From Lactuca virosa (lineage: Eukaryota > Streptophyta > Magnoliopsida > Asterales > Asteraceae): 64,000 nucleotides of DNA. Position numbers and translations under genes: made by a program. The notes under the pieces are model-generated. The model ran no database searches, was not told the DNA's origin, and saw only the letters and a list, made by a program, of their open reading frames with translations. Positions 37,355 through 50,128 of this stretch are shown one piece after another (position 1 is the stretch's first letter; every line of letters starts with the position of its first letter). The stretch is taken from positions 73,381,434 through 73,445,433 of the forward strand of contig CAKMRJ010005745.1 in the NCBI GenBank assembly GCA_928212115.1, read 5' to 3'.

Positions 37355-40307
37355 TCATGAATGAGAGAATAAGTGAGGGTACTTCTGCTTCATCTGGTCT
37401 TCGCGTTCCCATGTGAATTCCGGTCCACGCTTGGAGTTCCATCGAACCTTCACAATCGGAATGCGGCTCTGCTTCATACGCTTCACTTCCCTATCCATTA
37501 TCTCGACTAGTTCTTCGACGAACAGGAGATTCTCGTCTATTTCGATCTCTTCTAAAGGAATGACAAGAGTTTCATCTGATAAGCACTTTTTCAAATTCGA
37601 GACGTGGAACACGGGGTGTACGTTGCTGAGCTCTAAAGGTAGCTGCAACTTATAAGCTACCGGACCAATTTGGGAAAGAATCTCGAACGGTCTGATGTAT
37701 CGCGGGTTCAGTTTTCCCCGTTTACCAAAACGGATCATTCCTTTCCAGGGAGAGACTTTAAATAGCACCCGATCTCCGACTTGGAATTCCAGAGGTTTTC
37801 GCCGTTTGTCAGCATAGCTCTTTTGTCGGTCTCGCGATGCTTGAAGTTGGGCTTTGATTTGGATTATCTTTTCGGTCATTTTTCGAATGATTTCTGGCCC
37901 TGTGAGAGTGCTGTCTGGTGATTGTCCTTTTGCTAGTTGGGTATTACCCACCTCAGCCCAGCATAGAGGCGATATGCATTTGCGACCATATAAAGCCTCA
38001 AAAGGAGCAACCTTGATGCTCGTGTGATAACTGTTGTTGTATGAGAATTCAACCAAAGGCAAGTGGGTATCCCATGACTTGCCGAAATCAATCACACAGG
38101 CTCGGAGCATGTCTTCAAGTGTTTGGATGGTTCATTCGCTTTGGCCATCGTTCTGAGGGTGGTAAGCAGTGCTCATGTCTAGTTGTGTTCCCATTGCCTT
38201 CTGAAGTTACTGCCAAAATCGTGAGGTAAATCTACTATCTCGATCCGAGATAATAGACACTGGCACCCCATGAAGTCTTACGATCTCTTTGATGTAGATT
38301 CGTGTCAACCTTTCCATCTTGTAAGATTCTTTTATTGGCAGGAAATGAGCGGATTTAGTTAACCTATCGACGATTACCCAGATAGCATCCAATCCGTTTG
38401 TCATCTTAGGTAATTTGGTCATGAAGTCCATAGTAATCCTTTCCCATTTCCACTCGGGTATTACTGGTTGTTGTAATAGTCCCGCGGGCTTTTGGTATTC
38501 CACTTTCACCTTGGTGCCAGTGAGACACTTGCCTACGTAAGTGGCAATCTTTGCCTTCATATTTGGCCACCAATAATGTTGCTTAATGTCCAGGTACATC
38601 TTATCCGAACCCGGATGGATGGAATATCGCGTCTTGTGGGCTTCGTTCATAATCTTTTCTCTGAATCCCCCAAATTTAGGGACCCAGATTATGTTCATGA
38701 AATAATAAGCTCCGTCCTCTTTGGCTTCAAAATATTTATCTATCCCACATAGTGTCTCATTCGCGACGTTCTCCGGTTTCAATGCATCTGTTTGGGCTTC
38801 CTTGATTTGTGAGGTTAGGTGGGATTGGATGGTTATTGATAAGGTTTTCACCCGGCGACCTGAGTATTCTTTTCTACTCAGGGCATCGGCTACCACGTTA
38901 GCCTTGCCTTGGTGGTACTTGATCTCACACTCGTAATCATTTAGGAGCTCAACCCATCTTCGTTGCCTCATGTTTAACTCCTTTTGGTTTAGAATGTGCT
39001 GGAGGCTTTTGTGATCGGTGAAGATGGTGCACTTTGTACTGTAGAGGTAATGCCTCCAAATCTTTAGGGTGAAGATCACATCTCCCAGCTGGAGATCATG
39101 AGTGGTGTAATTTACTTCATGCGTCTTTAATTGTCTGTATGCGTAAGCTATCACCTTTCCATGCTGCATAAGGACACATCCTAACCCTTGATTTGAAGCA
39201 TCGCAGTAGAATACGAAGTTTTCGGTTCCCTCCGGTAAGGATAGCACTGGTAAGGGGTTTGGCTATCTTGGAAAAATTCTGGATAAACCTTCGGTAGTAA
39301 CCTGCGAGACCCTGCGAGACCCAAGAATTGACGGATTTCTGTTGGTGTTTTCGGAATCACCCAGCCTTCAATGGCTTTGATGTTGGAAGGATCTACATGA
39401 ATCCCTTCCTTGCTGACTACATGACCCAAAAAGTTTACACTGCGGAGCCAGAACTCGCATTTGGAGAGCTTCGCATACAATCGTTCATCTCTCAGGGTTT
39501 CCAAGATTTGACGGAGGTGTTGACCATGCTCTTCTTTGCTTCGAGAGTAGATAAGAATATCGTCGATGAAGACAATCATGAATTTATCAAGGAATGGGCG
39601 GCAGACTCGATTCATGAGGTCTATAAATGCAGCGGGGGCATTTGTTAGACCGAAGGGCATCACAACAAATTCGTAATGACCGTATCGAGTTCGAAAGACA
39701 TTTTTTGGAATGTCCTCTTCCCGAACTTGGAGTTGATGATAACCGGATCTCAGATCTATTTTTGAAAAATAACTAGCTCCTTGAAGCTGGTCAAATAGAT
39801 CGTAAATCCGAGGAAGTGGGTATCGGTTTTTGACAGTGAGCTTGTTTAATTCTCTATAGTCGATGCACATTCTGAAAGATCCGTCTTTTTTCTTGACAAA
39901 CAAGACCAGAGCTCCCCAGGGTGAGAAGCTTGGTCGGATGAATCCTTTGCTCAACAGCTCACTTAATTGGCTGGATAACTCCTGTATTTCGGCGGGAGCT
40001 AACCTGTAGGGTGATTTGGCAATTGATGTGGCTCCTGGTATTAGGTCGATTCAGAATTCGATCTGTCTTTCTGGGGGTATTCCCGGAAGATCTTCTGGAA
40101 ATACATCCGGGAAGTCACATGCCACTGGAATGTCTTGAATGTTTACTTCTTCTTTGGCCTTATCCACAACATGAGCGATGAATGCGTAGTTCTTCTTGTG
40201 TAGGCACTTTGTGCCTTGATGCACGAGATAAGGCGAAGATTGGCGCCAAATTTATCACCATAGATTATTAGGGTTTCGTGATTGGGAAGATGAAGGCGAA
40301 CGACCTT
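37355..40307 (-). pseudogene. Element 2 pol: reverse transcriptase, RNase H, integrase, chromodomain-like tail
   Basis: Read from 40307 downward. Reverse transcriptase spans about 39954-39330 (KIDLRSGYHQLQVRE; active-site variant VFIDDILIYSRS). A 10-bp tandem duplication CCTGCGAGAC at 39301-39320 shifts the frame, and roughly 100 bp between reverse transcriptase and RNase H is missing compared with element 1. RNase H resumes at 39247 (FYCDASNQGLGCVL). The integrase zinc domain and core follow (HPGSDKMYLDIKQ; DAIWVIVDRLTKSAHF), then stops at 38207-38209 (TAA) and 38132-38134 (TGA). The integrase C-terminus and chromodomain-like tail run 38110-37355 (VKVRWNSKRGPEFTWERED). It is non-functional. 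Confidence 0.9.
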
Positions 40308-40312
40308 CTCGC

Positions 40313-40853
40313 TGTTGGATTAGGTGTCTAAGCCCATAACTATAGTTGGTATGTACTTGAATTGATAGCAGCACAGTCCTTTTGGGTTGCCCTCAAACCT
40401 AGCAACTAGACAAGGAAATTATGAAAGGGGAGATATTGATTTATTATAAGATTAATAAATTAATATAAATGATTTATTAATATGTTAAAAGATTAATATA
40501 TTAATTAGAAATCATAAGGTTTAATTAATAGTTAGCCAGAAATTAATTAGAATTAATTTTGGGGTTAATTGTATTAATTATAAAGTGCAGGGACTAGTTT
40601 GCAATTATCTAATAGTTGAGTGGAAGGCTCCAGAACCTCCTTCGAAGGGGGTGGACGAAATCCATAGGGGAAACCCTAATGATTTCGTCCAAGGGGGCTT
40701 GGATAAGGCATTGGATTAACTTAGGCCCCAAGCAAAGGAGTATTAGGGTTTTCCCTAAACCCTAGATCCCTTAGCTATATAAGGAGGCTCCTGGCTCCCA
40801 AAATTGGCCAGTCTTACTTTCGTGAAACCCTAGGGCCGAAATTGCATACCCTA

Positions 40854-40910
<57 letters not shown>

Positions 40911-41203
40911 AGTTTCCTTCTTGCTAGTTTCTGGGTGTGATTCCATTAGAGGCATTACATTTGTGGTGCTAGGCTTCCAAGAAGATCAAGTTCAAGAGGA
41001 TTATCAATTGTTTACTATAACAATTGAAAGGTATGTAACTCTTAAACCCTAATTAGTTATTTTCGAAAATAGCCTCCTCCTCTAGGGTTCTTGTTTTGCA
41101 ATTCAAAGTTATATGTTCAATAGTTAAAACATAGATCCAAAGTAGGTTGCATGTGAACTTAGGAATTGTTTTCTAGTTTATTTGTTTTACCTAAAACCCA
41201 TCA
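40313..41203 (+). repeat. 5' LTR of element 5
   Basis: An 891-bp LTR, TGTTGGATTAGG ... AACCCATCA. It includes a TATA-like ATATAAGG (about 40776) and a (CT)n tract at 40853-40909 that is much shorter in the 3' LTR, which accounts for most of the length difference. Confidence 0.94.
40853..40909 (+). repeat. (CT)n microsatellite
   Basis: A nearly pure CT tract inside the 5' LTR of element 5, with two TTTC interruptions. The 3' LTR has only a short CTCTTTCTCTCC at the same place. Confidence 0.95.
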
Positions 41204-41204
41204 G

Positions 41205-41217
41205 TGGTATCAGAGCC
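41205..41217 (+). promoter_or_regulatory. Primer binding site of element 5 (tRNA-Met)
   Basis: TGGTATCAGAGCC one base after the 5' LTR, complementary to the 3' end of initiator tRNA-Met. Confidence 0.93.
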
Positions 41218-42527
41218 ATTGTTTGTTTTAAATTGAATTGCTATAATAGTTGAATTGCAAATTAGGGTTTATAGCCATTAAACCCTAAAGGCCAAATTTT
41301 TCGATTTTTAAGGTTTTGGTTTAAAGGTTTTTCGAAAAACCCTAGCCTCCATGAACCCTAATCAAAATTAGGGTTAGGATTTTGGAAACCCTAGCCTCCT
41401 CCCTTGATTTTTGAAATATGCTAGTCTTTATAGGGTTTCTTTGTTTTGGATAATAGTTGCCTTATTGGATAATTGAGAAAAATAAGGAAATTATCCTATT
41501 CCCTAATTTTCGAAATCTAGAAGGGATATGGATTAGGATTAATTAATTGTTTAATTTAATTAGATAATCCTTACAAGATTTAATAAATTAATTAAAAGTT
41601 AATTAATAGATAAATATTAAATCTAGTTATTTGGTTTATTTTAAATTTAAAATTAATGGCTTAATTTTCGAAAATTATATATAAACCTCAAAGTTTTAAA
41701 AAGTTTAAAACACACCTTCTATATGTATTATAATCAAAAGTTTAATATTATATATATGAAAGAATATGGTCAGTCAAATCACTAGTATGCCTCATTCACG
41801 AAGCTAGTCTATAAGGGGGGTATAAGGAAACTGCCTATAAAATGGTAGTTGAATGGGTGTCCACTCTCACCCACCGCTTCCTTGATTAGTGGAGGGTCGT
41901 TAGCAGAACGGGTTTGATAGGACAACTACATCTCATTAAAAGTATAATGTTATTAAAGAAAGTACTAGAACATTTTTTACAAATCCCAACTCTAGTTACT
42001 TTAGGAAAAATGTGAAAAGTATGCTAATCCATGAAATTGCACATTATGCTTTATTGGTCGTTAGTGGAGCGTGTGTGGTTAACCAGCACACTAAAAGGCA
42101 CTAATAAAGAGTAGTAATGGGTATCTCATAATTGTCATTTTGATGGAGCGTGTGTGGTTTACCAGCACATCAACAGTTAATGATAAAGACAATGAGGTTA
42201 CCAAGCACATTTGCATGGTTATTCACATCTTGTTTATGATCCTCGGCATCCCAGTCACAAATAGAAGAGCATATTCCGAGATTAAAACATGCCATTGAAT
42301 ATTTTCAATGTATCTCAAAAGAATTAGGAATTTCACTTCGTTTATTTCGTCTAATAGTGGAATTGGTGAATCGTCATTCACCTACATTTATGAATTTTAC
42401 ACTTGGATCTCGGCATCCCGTTTCTAAGTTGTGAATATTCATAGTTGGATCCTAACCTTGATATTATATCTTTGGGTTATTATATTGAGGTATCTTGAAA
42501 TCTAACTGAAACTTTCTTTCTTTTCAG
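41218..42527 (+). other. Leader of element 5 with duplicated motif
   Basis: A 1.3-kb untranslated leader. GGAGCGTGTGTGGTTAACC occurs near 42066 and, with one change, near 42145. The segment at 41770-41930 (CCTCATTCACGAAGC ... GGAGGGTCGTTAGC) corresponds to 12500-12640 of element 4 in reverse. The conserved pair may mark an RNA packaging or dimerisation signal, but that is inference. Confidence 0.7.
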
Positions 42528-43355
42528 ATGTCTACTCCTAGAAACACTTCTGCTTCAACATCCTCCAACCACAACTTCTCCTTGCTCAACATTTGCTCCA
42601 AAGTTGTTATGGATGGTTCTAACTATAATGATTGGATGCGTAACATCAAGATTGTGCTTCGATTTGAGGACAAAGAATATGTCCTTGAAAAGGAGCTCAA
42701 AGAGCTTGATGAGTCTAAAGCTACTCCTGAAGAATATGCTGCCTACAAGAAACACTATGATGATGCTACCAAAGTGGCATGCATCATGGTCGCAACCATG
42801 TCCCCAGAACTGAAAAGGTACTATGAGGAGTACTGGCCCTTTGAGATGAACAAGGACCTTATGGAAAAGTACCATAAGCGAGCTCGTCAAGAAAATTTTG
42901 AAGTAGTCAAGTCACTCATGGCTTGCAAGATGAAAGAATGGGAGTCGGTTGTATCTCATGTGCAAAGAATGCAACGCTACATAGAGCGTTTGGTCAAGCT
43001 CAACATTCACTTTGATGAGGAATTGGCCATTGACATGGTCGTGAACTCATTACCTAATTGTTATGGTCAGTTTATCCTAACTTACCATTTGAACAACACT
43101 GAGCAGACACTGGCCCAATTGCACAACTTGTTGCAGACAGCTGAAGCAGGGATGAAGGGTAAAAGTATAACCTCCACTCCTGCAAGTGCCTCTGTCTTGG
43201 CTATTGGACAGGGAAAGGGGAAAAAGAGGAAAGGTCCTCCTAAGCAAAACTGGAAGAACAAGGCTCAAGCTGGGTCATCTGGTAATGGCCCAAAGGCTAA
43301 GCCCAATGCTACCATTCCCCATGTTTCTGATCCAAAGGATGCCGATTGCTTTTAA
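42528..43355 (+). pseudogene. Element 5 gag
   Basis: ATG at 42528 opens a 275-codon frame of the copia gag (UBN2-like) type: VVMDGSNYNDWMRNIKIVL, then VVNSLPNCYGQFILTYHL, then LHNLLQTAEAGM, and a basic linker. The frame stops with TAA at 43353-43355 inside the zinc knuckle. The residues continue in the same frame as CNDKGHWKRSCPKYL, so the stop replaces the second residue of what should be a C-x2-C pair. Gag would form the virus-like particle that packages element RNA. Here the protein would lack its nucleic-acid-binding knuckle. Confidence 0.9.
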
Positions 43356-46300
43356 TGCAATGATAAAGGGCACTGGAAGAGAAGCTGCCCAAAATATCTG
43401 CAGGACATCAAAAATGGCAAAGTGAAGCCATCTTCAGCAGGTATTTACACTATTTCTTCTAATAACTCATTATCTTCTCGTTCATGGGTCCTTGATACAG
43501 GATGTGGTTTTCACATCTGTTCTGATTTGCAGGGGCTAAAAGAAAGTGAGGAGATAGAGCGAGGAAGGATAAACTTGATCATGGGAAACAAGAAGTCTTC
43601 ACCAGTTACCAAGATCAGAGTTTATCAACTTTTGCTTAGTAATGATGTTAGATTAGATTTATTGAATTGTTGCTATTCGTCTGAGATGACGAGAAACATT
43701 ATTTCATTTCATGCATTGTTCAGACAAGGTTTTAAATATTCTTTTAATGATTTGAATGGTTCAATTTCTGTTTATAAGAATGGTGTTTTTGTGTTTTGAA
43801 GCTTTGCCTTGTGATGGTGTGTATGAAACAGTGACTTGTGTTGATAGCTTAGGAAACAGTGTGTTTAATATTGACTTGTCTAATAGTGTAGACAAGGCAT
43901 GCTTGTGGCATTGTCGTCTTGGACACATTAATAAGAAACGCATAGCCCAACTTCAAAAGGATGGAGTGTTGGAATCATTTGACCTAAAATCAGATGATAT
44001 GTGTGAATCTTGTCTTTTGGGAAAGATGACAAAATCACCATTCACAGGGTCTTGTGAAAGAGGTGAAGGTCTGTTGGACCTCATACATACATATGTATGT
44101 GGGCCCTTCAGATCAACTACAAGGGATGCTAATCGATTCTATGTGACTTTCACTGATGATTATAGCAGATATGGTTATATCTACTTAATCAAACATAAGT
44201 CAGTAACCTTTGAAAAGTTCAAAGAGTTTAAGCATGAGGTTTGAAAATCAATTAGGCAAGAAGATAAAGGTACTCAGATCCGATAGAGGCGGGGAGTATC
44301 TTAGTATCGAGTTCAACGACTATCTGAAAGAATGTGGAATAGTCTCACAATTAACTCCTCTTAGGACACCACAGTTAAATGGTGTAGCTGAGAGGCGTAA
44401 TCGAACCTTGTTAGACATGGTTCGTTCTATGATGAGTCGTGCTTCGCTTCCTATTCACTTCTGGGGGTATGCCTCAGAGACAACCGACCACATCCTTAAT
44501 CTTGTCCCTACAAAGAAGGTTGCCAAAACACCTTACGAAATGTGGACGGGGAAAGTTCCCTCGTTAGCACATATTAAAGTCTGGGGTTTTGAAGCTTTCG
44601 TAAGACGAGAGACTCACGACAAGCTAGCAGCTAGAAGTGAGAAATGTGTTTTCATTGGTTACCCAAAACAATCTTTTGGATATTTGTTCTACAGACCTAG
44701 TGAAAACGTGGTCTTTGTAGCACGAAGAGGAGTCTTTCTAGAAAGAGAGCTCATATTCAAAGAGGACAGTGGGATCACCATTGACCTTGAAGAAATTCAA
44801 GAGTTAGCCAATGAAGGAACCTTAGATGACACTAGCACTCAACCAGAGGAAACAGTTCCTGTTGAACCAGTTGATAACTCATTACCTCTTCGAAGATCCA
44901 CTAGGGTGGGTGTGCCACCTGAGTTGTATGGTTTTCATATTACTTCATATGGTGACACATTCATCAGTGATAGGACACTGGTAAATTTAGATGAACCGGT
45001 TACTTACAAGGAAGCAATGGCAGGCCCAGAGGCTTCCAAGTGGAAAGAGGCAATGGACAACGAGATTAAGTCCATGTATGACAACCAAGTTTGGAATTTG
45101 GTTGATAGTGCACCAGGTCGTAAGACAGTTGGGTGCAAATGGATCTTCAAGAAGAAGACAGACATGGATGGAAACGTGCACACATTCAAGGCTCGACTGG
45201 TTGCAAAAGGTTTCACTCAAAACCCAGGGGTTGATTATGATGAGACCTTCTCTCCAATAGCTAAGATTAAATCTATTAGGATATTGCTCGCCATAGCTGC
45301 CTTTCATGACTATGAAATCTGGCAGATGGATGTCAAGACTGTCTTCCTTAACGGGAAGTTGGCTGAGGATGTTTACATGAATCAGCCAGAGGGTTTTGTT
45401 GATGCAAAGTTTCCCAATAGAGTGTGCAAGCTTGAGAAATCCATTTATTGATTGAAACAAGCATCTCGCAGCTGGAATCTTTGCTTCCATGAGAAAGTCA
45501 AAGAGTTTGGTTTCTCTAGAAGTGAAGATGAGTTTTGTGTGTATATCAAGAAGTGAAGTCTTGGCTTGGAAAGTGTTTTGCCATGAAAGACCTTGGAGAA
45601 GCTGCCTATATTCTTGGGATTAGAATATTGAGAGATAGAAATAAGAGACTGATTGATCTCAGTCAAAGTACATACTTGGATAAGGTACTAAAGAGGTTTA
45701 GTATGGAAAATTCCAAGAATGGAGAGCTACCTATCCAAAGCAATATCAAATTGAGTAAGACTCAATGCCCGAGTACAGATGAGGAAATAGCTGACATGAG
45801 TCGTGTACCTTATGCTTCCACTGTCGGATCGATCATGTACGCTATGACATGTACTCGCCATGACGTAGCCTTTGCTTTGAGCATGGTTAGTCGCTATCAG
45901 GGAAACCCGGGTAGAGCTCATTGGATAGCAGTTAAGAATATACTCAAGTATTTGCGAAGGAGAAAGGACTGGGTCCTTGTACTTGGTGGCAAAGATACTT
46001 TGAGAATAGATGGTTACATTGATGCCAACTTTCAAACGGATAGAGATAACTTTCGTTCTCAATCAGGCTGGGTATTTTTACTGAATGGAGGAGCAGTTAC
46101 TTGGAAAATTTCCAAGCAAGATACGGTGGCTGATTCTACTTGTGAATCAGAGTACATAGCAGCGAGTGAAGCGTCGAAAGAATCAGCTTGGTTGAGGAAC
46201 TTCATCAGAGATCTCGGAGTTGTTCCAACCATCCAGGAGCCTATGGAACTGTTCTGCGATAATGAAGGAGCGGTTGCCTTGACAAAGGAACCAAGAGATC

Positions 46301-46494
46301 ATGGTAAAACCAGACATATCGACAGAAAGTACCATTTTATCAGACATAGAGTAGAAGAAGGCCATCTTGTAGTAAAGAGGGTGTCATCTGAAGATAATCC
46401 AGCATACCCCCTCACAAAGGGTCTGAGTAGGGCTAAGCATATTGAGCATGCTCGGAGCATAGGACTGAAAGATGATATTAGTTTTAGTAGTTAA
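43356..46494 (+). pseudogene. Element 5 pol: protease, integrase, reverse transcriptase, RNase H
   Basis: Protease active site WVLDTGCGFHICSD lies near 43484, in the gag frame. The frame then stops at 43797 and shifts. The integrase zinc domain (LWHCRLGHINKKRIAQL, then CESCLLGKMTKSPF) and core (FTDDYSRYGYIYL; VLRSDRGGEYLS; PQLNGVAERRNRTL) run to about 44420, with another shift near 44235. Reverse transcriptase includes GCKWIFKKKTDMDGNV and VDYDETFSPIAKIKSIR. It stops at 45449-45451 and loses the segment that should hold the catalytic YVDD box near 45550. RNase H follows (DSTCESEYIAASEASKE; KTRHIDRKYHFIR). It is clearly non-functional. Confidence 0.93.
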
Positions 46495-47350
46495 ATTAGT
46501 TTTGTTCTGAAACTTGTAACAAAGTAAATGTAATTAACTTTTGGTGATTAAATAATAAAGTATTATTTATAAGTTTGGTTACTGCCTTTTGTCGATTGTT
46601 TGTTATTGTGTTTCATATTTTGCATGTTTTACTTCCCTAATAATTTAATTATTCAAACTCCACAGTCGCTCGTACTTTTGGAAGTAAGTAGTGAATTAAG
46701 ACTGTCATGAATTGGATTGCAGATTGTCTAAGGATAGACATGGCAATATAATTGCTGCAATGTTCATGAGTACTCAGAAATTGAGATTTGAGTATTGGAT
46801 AAACCCTCGCTCAGAGTATCACTTCATGGAATTCATCACGAGTAATACTGAGACGATAATATCTTATAATCTTGAAACGAAGATATATGAGTTGTAATTT
46901 ACAAAGTCGGTTATACATTGGTGATACGAAAACGCATCAGTAACTTGGTGTTATAAAACGTATTGTCATGTATAATTTGATGAGTAAAAGATACAAGCAT
47001 ATGATTCAACGTTTATTCGTTCCTTTTGCCCTAACCGGAAAAGCGATATTTGTGGGCCCCTCGATGATTTGGTGTTAACTTATGTGCTGGGCCCAGCCAG
47101 GACTAAATTGATGTGTTCAATTAGAAGTCCTATATCATCACAAATCAGAAATTGGGAAACATAGATTCTGGACAAAGAGATTGATTACATTCCATGTCTT
47201 ATGTCTGGGGATATCTTGCAGAACGATGGATTATATGATCACTTATCTTAGGACATGTAACTGACTGGGTCAGAGTTCAGCAACGACTTTTGGAAGCTAC
47301 AATTTGCTGGTCAAATTTATAAGTCATACTAGCAATTATAGTTACAGACT
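46495..47350 (+). other. 3' untranslated interior of element 5
   Basis: Non-coding. The 46920-47340 part has a counterpart in element 4 at about 7400-7800 on the other strand. A short frame at 46712-46897 shows no motif. Confidence 0.6.
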
Positions 47351-47366
47351 TATCCAAGTGGGAGAC
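47351..47366 (+). promoter_or_regulatory. Polypurine tract of element 5
   Basis: TATCCAAGTGGGAGAC directly before the 3' LTR, the plus-strand primer of copia elements. Element 4 has a matching CAAGTGGGAGGC on its minus strand. Confidence 0.88.
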
Positions 47367-48217
47367 TGTTGGATTAGGTGTCTAAGCCCATAAATATAAT
47401 TGGTATGTACTTGAATTGATAGCAGCACAGTCCTTTTGGGTTGCCCTCAAACCTAGGAACTGGACAAGGAAATTATGAAAGGAGAGATATTGATTTATTA
47501 TAAGATTAATAAATTAATATAAATGATTTATTAATATGTTAAAAGATTAATATATTAATTAGAAATCATAAGGTTTAATTAATAGTTAGCCAGAAATTAA
47601 TTAGAACTAATTTTGGGGTTAATTGTATTAATTATAAAGTGCAGGGACTAGTTTGCAATTATCTAATAGTTGAGTGGAAGGCTCCAAAACCTCCTTGGAA
47701 GGGGGTGGATGAAATCTATAGGGGAAACCCTAATGATTTCGTCCAAGGGGGCTTGGATAAGGCATTGGATTAACTTAGGCCCCAAGCAAAGGAGTATTAG
47801 GGTTTTCCCTAAACCCTAGATCCCTTAGCTATATAAGGAGGCTCCTGGCTCCCAAAATTGGCCAGTCTTACTTTGGTGAAACCCTAGGGCCGAAATTGCA
47901 TACCCTACTCTCTTTCTCTCCTTCTAGTTTCTTCTTGCTACTTCTTGGGTGTGATTCCATTAGAGGCATTACATTTGTGGTGCTAGACTTCCAAGAAGAT
48001 CAAGTTCAAGAGGATTATCAATTGTTTACTATAACAATTGAAAGGTATGTAACTCTTAAACCCTAATTAGTTATTTTCGAAAATAGCCTCCTCCTCTAGG
48101 GTTCTTGTTTTGCAATTCAAAGTTATATGTTCAATAGTTAAAACATAGATCCAAAGTAGGTTGCATGTGAACTTAGGAATTGTTTTCTAGTTTATTTGTT
48201 TTACCTAAAACCCATCA
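47367..48217 (+). repeat. 3' LTR of element 5
   Basis: An 851-bp LTR matching 40313-41203, followed by the CTCGC target duplication. Confidence 0.94.
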
Positions 48218-48222
48218 CTCGC

Positions 48223-49776
48223 GACACATAATATTAGCATAATGGGGGCTTAACCAATCCATGCCGATTATCACATCAAAACTCCTAATATTTACTGACA
48301 TCAAATCTATTTGAAAAGAGTGATTGTTTAGTGTTAATGTGCACCCTACATAGACATCTTTGGTTGTTTCAGTTTTCCCATTAGCCATTTCCACTGTGAA
48401 GGCTTCGTTGAGCTGTTGGGGTTGTTGATTTAGTAAATGTTTGAATTTGTTACTAACGAAGCTTCGCTCGGCTCCGCTATCGAATAAAATGCATGCGTAT
48501 GTGTTTTTAAGTAGGAACGTACCAGTAACAACTGTTGGGTCCTGAACCGCTTCACCTTGACCCAATGCCAATACCCTTCCCGATGTTCCTGCCCCCTGGT
48601 TGTTGGCTTTGGGGCAATCGCGCTTGAAATGACCGGTTCCTCCACACCCATAGCAGGTGTAACTGGCCCCAACATTGTTGTTGTTGTTCCTGTTGTTGCG
48701 ATTGTTGTTGTTGTTGTTGTGGTTTGACTGTTGGTTCTGTTGAGGCTGAGTTCTACAGTATCTTGCAGTGTGACCCTTTCGGTTGCAACTTGTGCAATGC
48801 ATCTCCCTACATTCCCCGTGATGGTGGAAATTGCATTTGTTGCACTTAGGTAGGGTCCCTGAGTATTGTTTGGGAGCATTTGGTGTGGATGAGGCTGGAG
48901 CATGTGGTGTTGTGGTAGATTGAGTAGTAGCATGAACATCCACTGTTTGTTGCTTCTTTGATGACTCTGTGTTTTGTCGCCCCTTTCGCTTGTTGTTCTT
49001 ACCCTTCTTGTTATCACCTTCCTTTTTAACTTCCGCTTCCCCTACTTTGGCACCCTTTTTGTTGCCATGGTCGTATAATTTCTTTGCTAGTCTTTTTGCA
49101 CTATCATACGTGGTCGGGTTTGCTGCTATCACATTCCCTTGGATTGGCGTGGTCAATCACCAAATAAATCTTTCAATCTTCTTCCTTTCAGATGTGATCA
49201 TTCCTAGACACAAGAGAGACAGCTCATAAACCTTGATATGTAAGCATCGATGTCAGAGTTTTGAACTGTGAGGTTCCACAACTCTTGCTCCAATTTTTGG
49301 ATTTCTCCCCTTGGACAGTACTCGGCCAAAAACATTTCCTTAAGCTCCTCCCATGGCATAGCGTTCGCCACTGGGAGTGTCATGGCCTCCACGTGACCAT
49401 TCCACCAAGAGAGAGCTTGATCGACGGATGTGCAGACCGCAAACTTGACCTTGCACCCCTCCAGACATCCGCAGATCTCAAACACTGATTCCACTTTTTC
49501 TATCCATCTTTTCAGGGTTATTATGCCTCCTGTCCCGTTGAAGGTTTGAGGCTTGGCTTTTGTGAAGTCCTTGTAGGTACAGGTTCTTGTGGGTCCGTGA
49601 TTTGTTCCCTGATTTGTGCTTCCGGTTCCCTGCCCGCTACCTCCACCGTTGTTTCCGTTGTGAATCTGTGCCAGTGCTGCAGTGACCGCAGCTGACACTG
49701 CCGCTTGGAATGTGGCTGAGTTTATTTCTGGTGGCGTCGGTGCCGTGTTGTTTCCGCGGTTTGGTCTTTGAGGCAT
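48223..49776 (-). pseudogene. Element 2 gag, zinc knuckles and protease
   Basis: Gag starts at ATG 49776. The capsid-like part includes RWIEKVESVFEICG and ALSWWNGHVEAMTL (about 49510-49380). The frame breaks near 49204, with a stop (TGA) near 49160. Downstream, two CCHC-like knuckles (CTSCNRKGHTARYC near 48795; CYGCGGTGHFKRDC near 48650) flank an Asn-rich linker encoded by GTT repeats (48675-48720). The protease active-site variant ILFDSGAERSFVS lies near 48480. The frame is cut at 48222 by copia element 5. It is closely similar to the gag of element 1. Confidence 0.9.
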
Positions 49777-50128
49777 CTTTCTGTCATGGAACGGAAAGAT
49801 GTTGAGTATCCAATGTATTTAGTTTCACGATTTCTTGGTTATAGCACAATGTCAGTGATTCGGTTGTGTATGCATATAATCAACATGTAGTAAAAGTAAT
49901 AGAACACATAGCAGATAACAACATCATGATAAAATATATAGCCGTTTTCATTAATGATAATCTTTTGAGTACATGAAAATTTTCCTACATAAGGCATACA
50001 ATAAACGTAGTGGAATAAAATTCGACAGAGTAACGACTCCATGAGTAGTGTAGTCACTTAATCATGTAGTCGATATACATAAGGTAAATACATAAAAGAA
50101 AACCATAACGGTGGTACGTGAATGGGTA

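Larger units (their letters stand above)
40313..48217 (+). mobile_element. Element 5: Ty1/copia retrotransposon, full length but disabled
   Basis: The 5' LTR (40313-41203) and 3' LTR (47367-48217) are flanked by exact CTCGC (40308-40312 and 48218-48222). Interior order is primer site, leader, gag, protease, integrase, reverse transcriptase, RNase H, with integrase before reverse transcriptase as in copia. It inserted between protease and reverse transcriptase of element 2 in the opposite orientation. The LTRs are very similar apart from a longer CT microsatellite in the 5' copy, which suggests a recent insertion, yet the coding region has several disabling changes. Confidence 0.95.
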
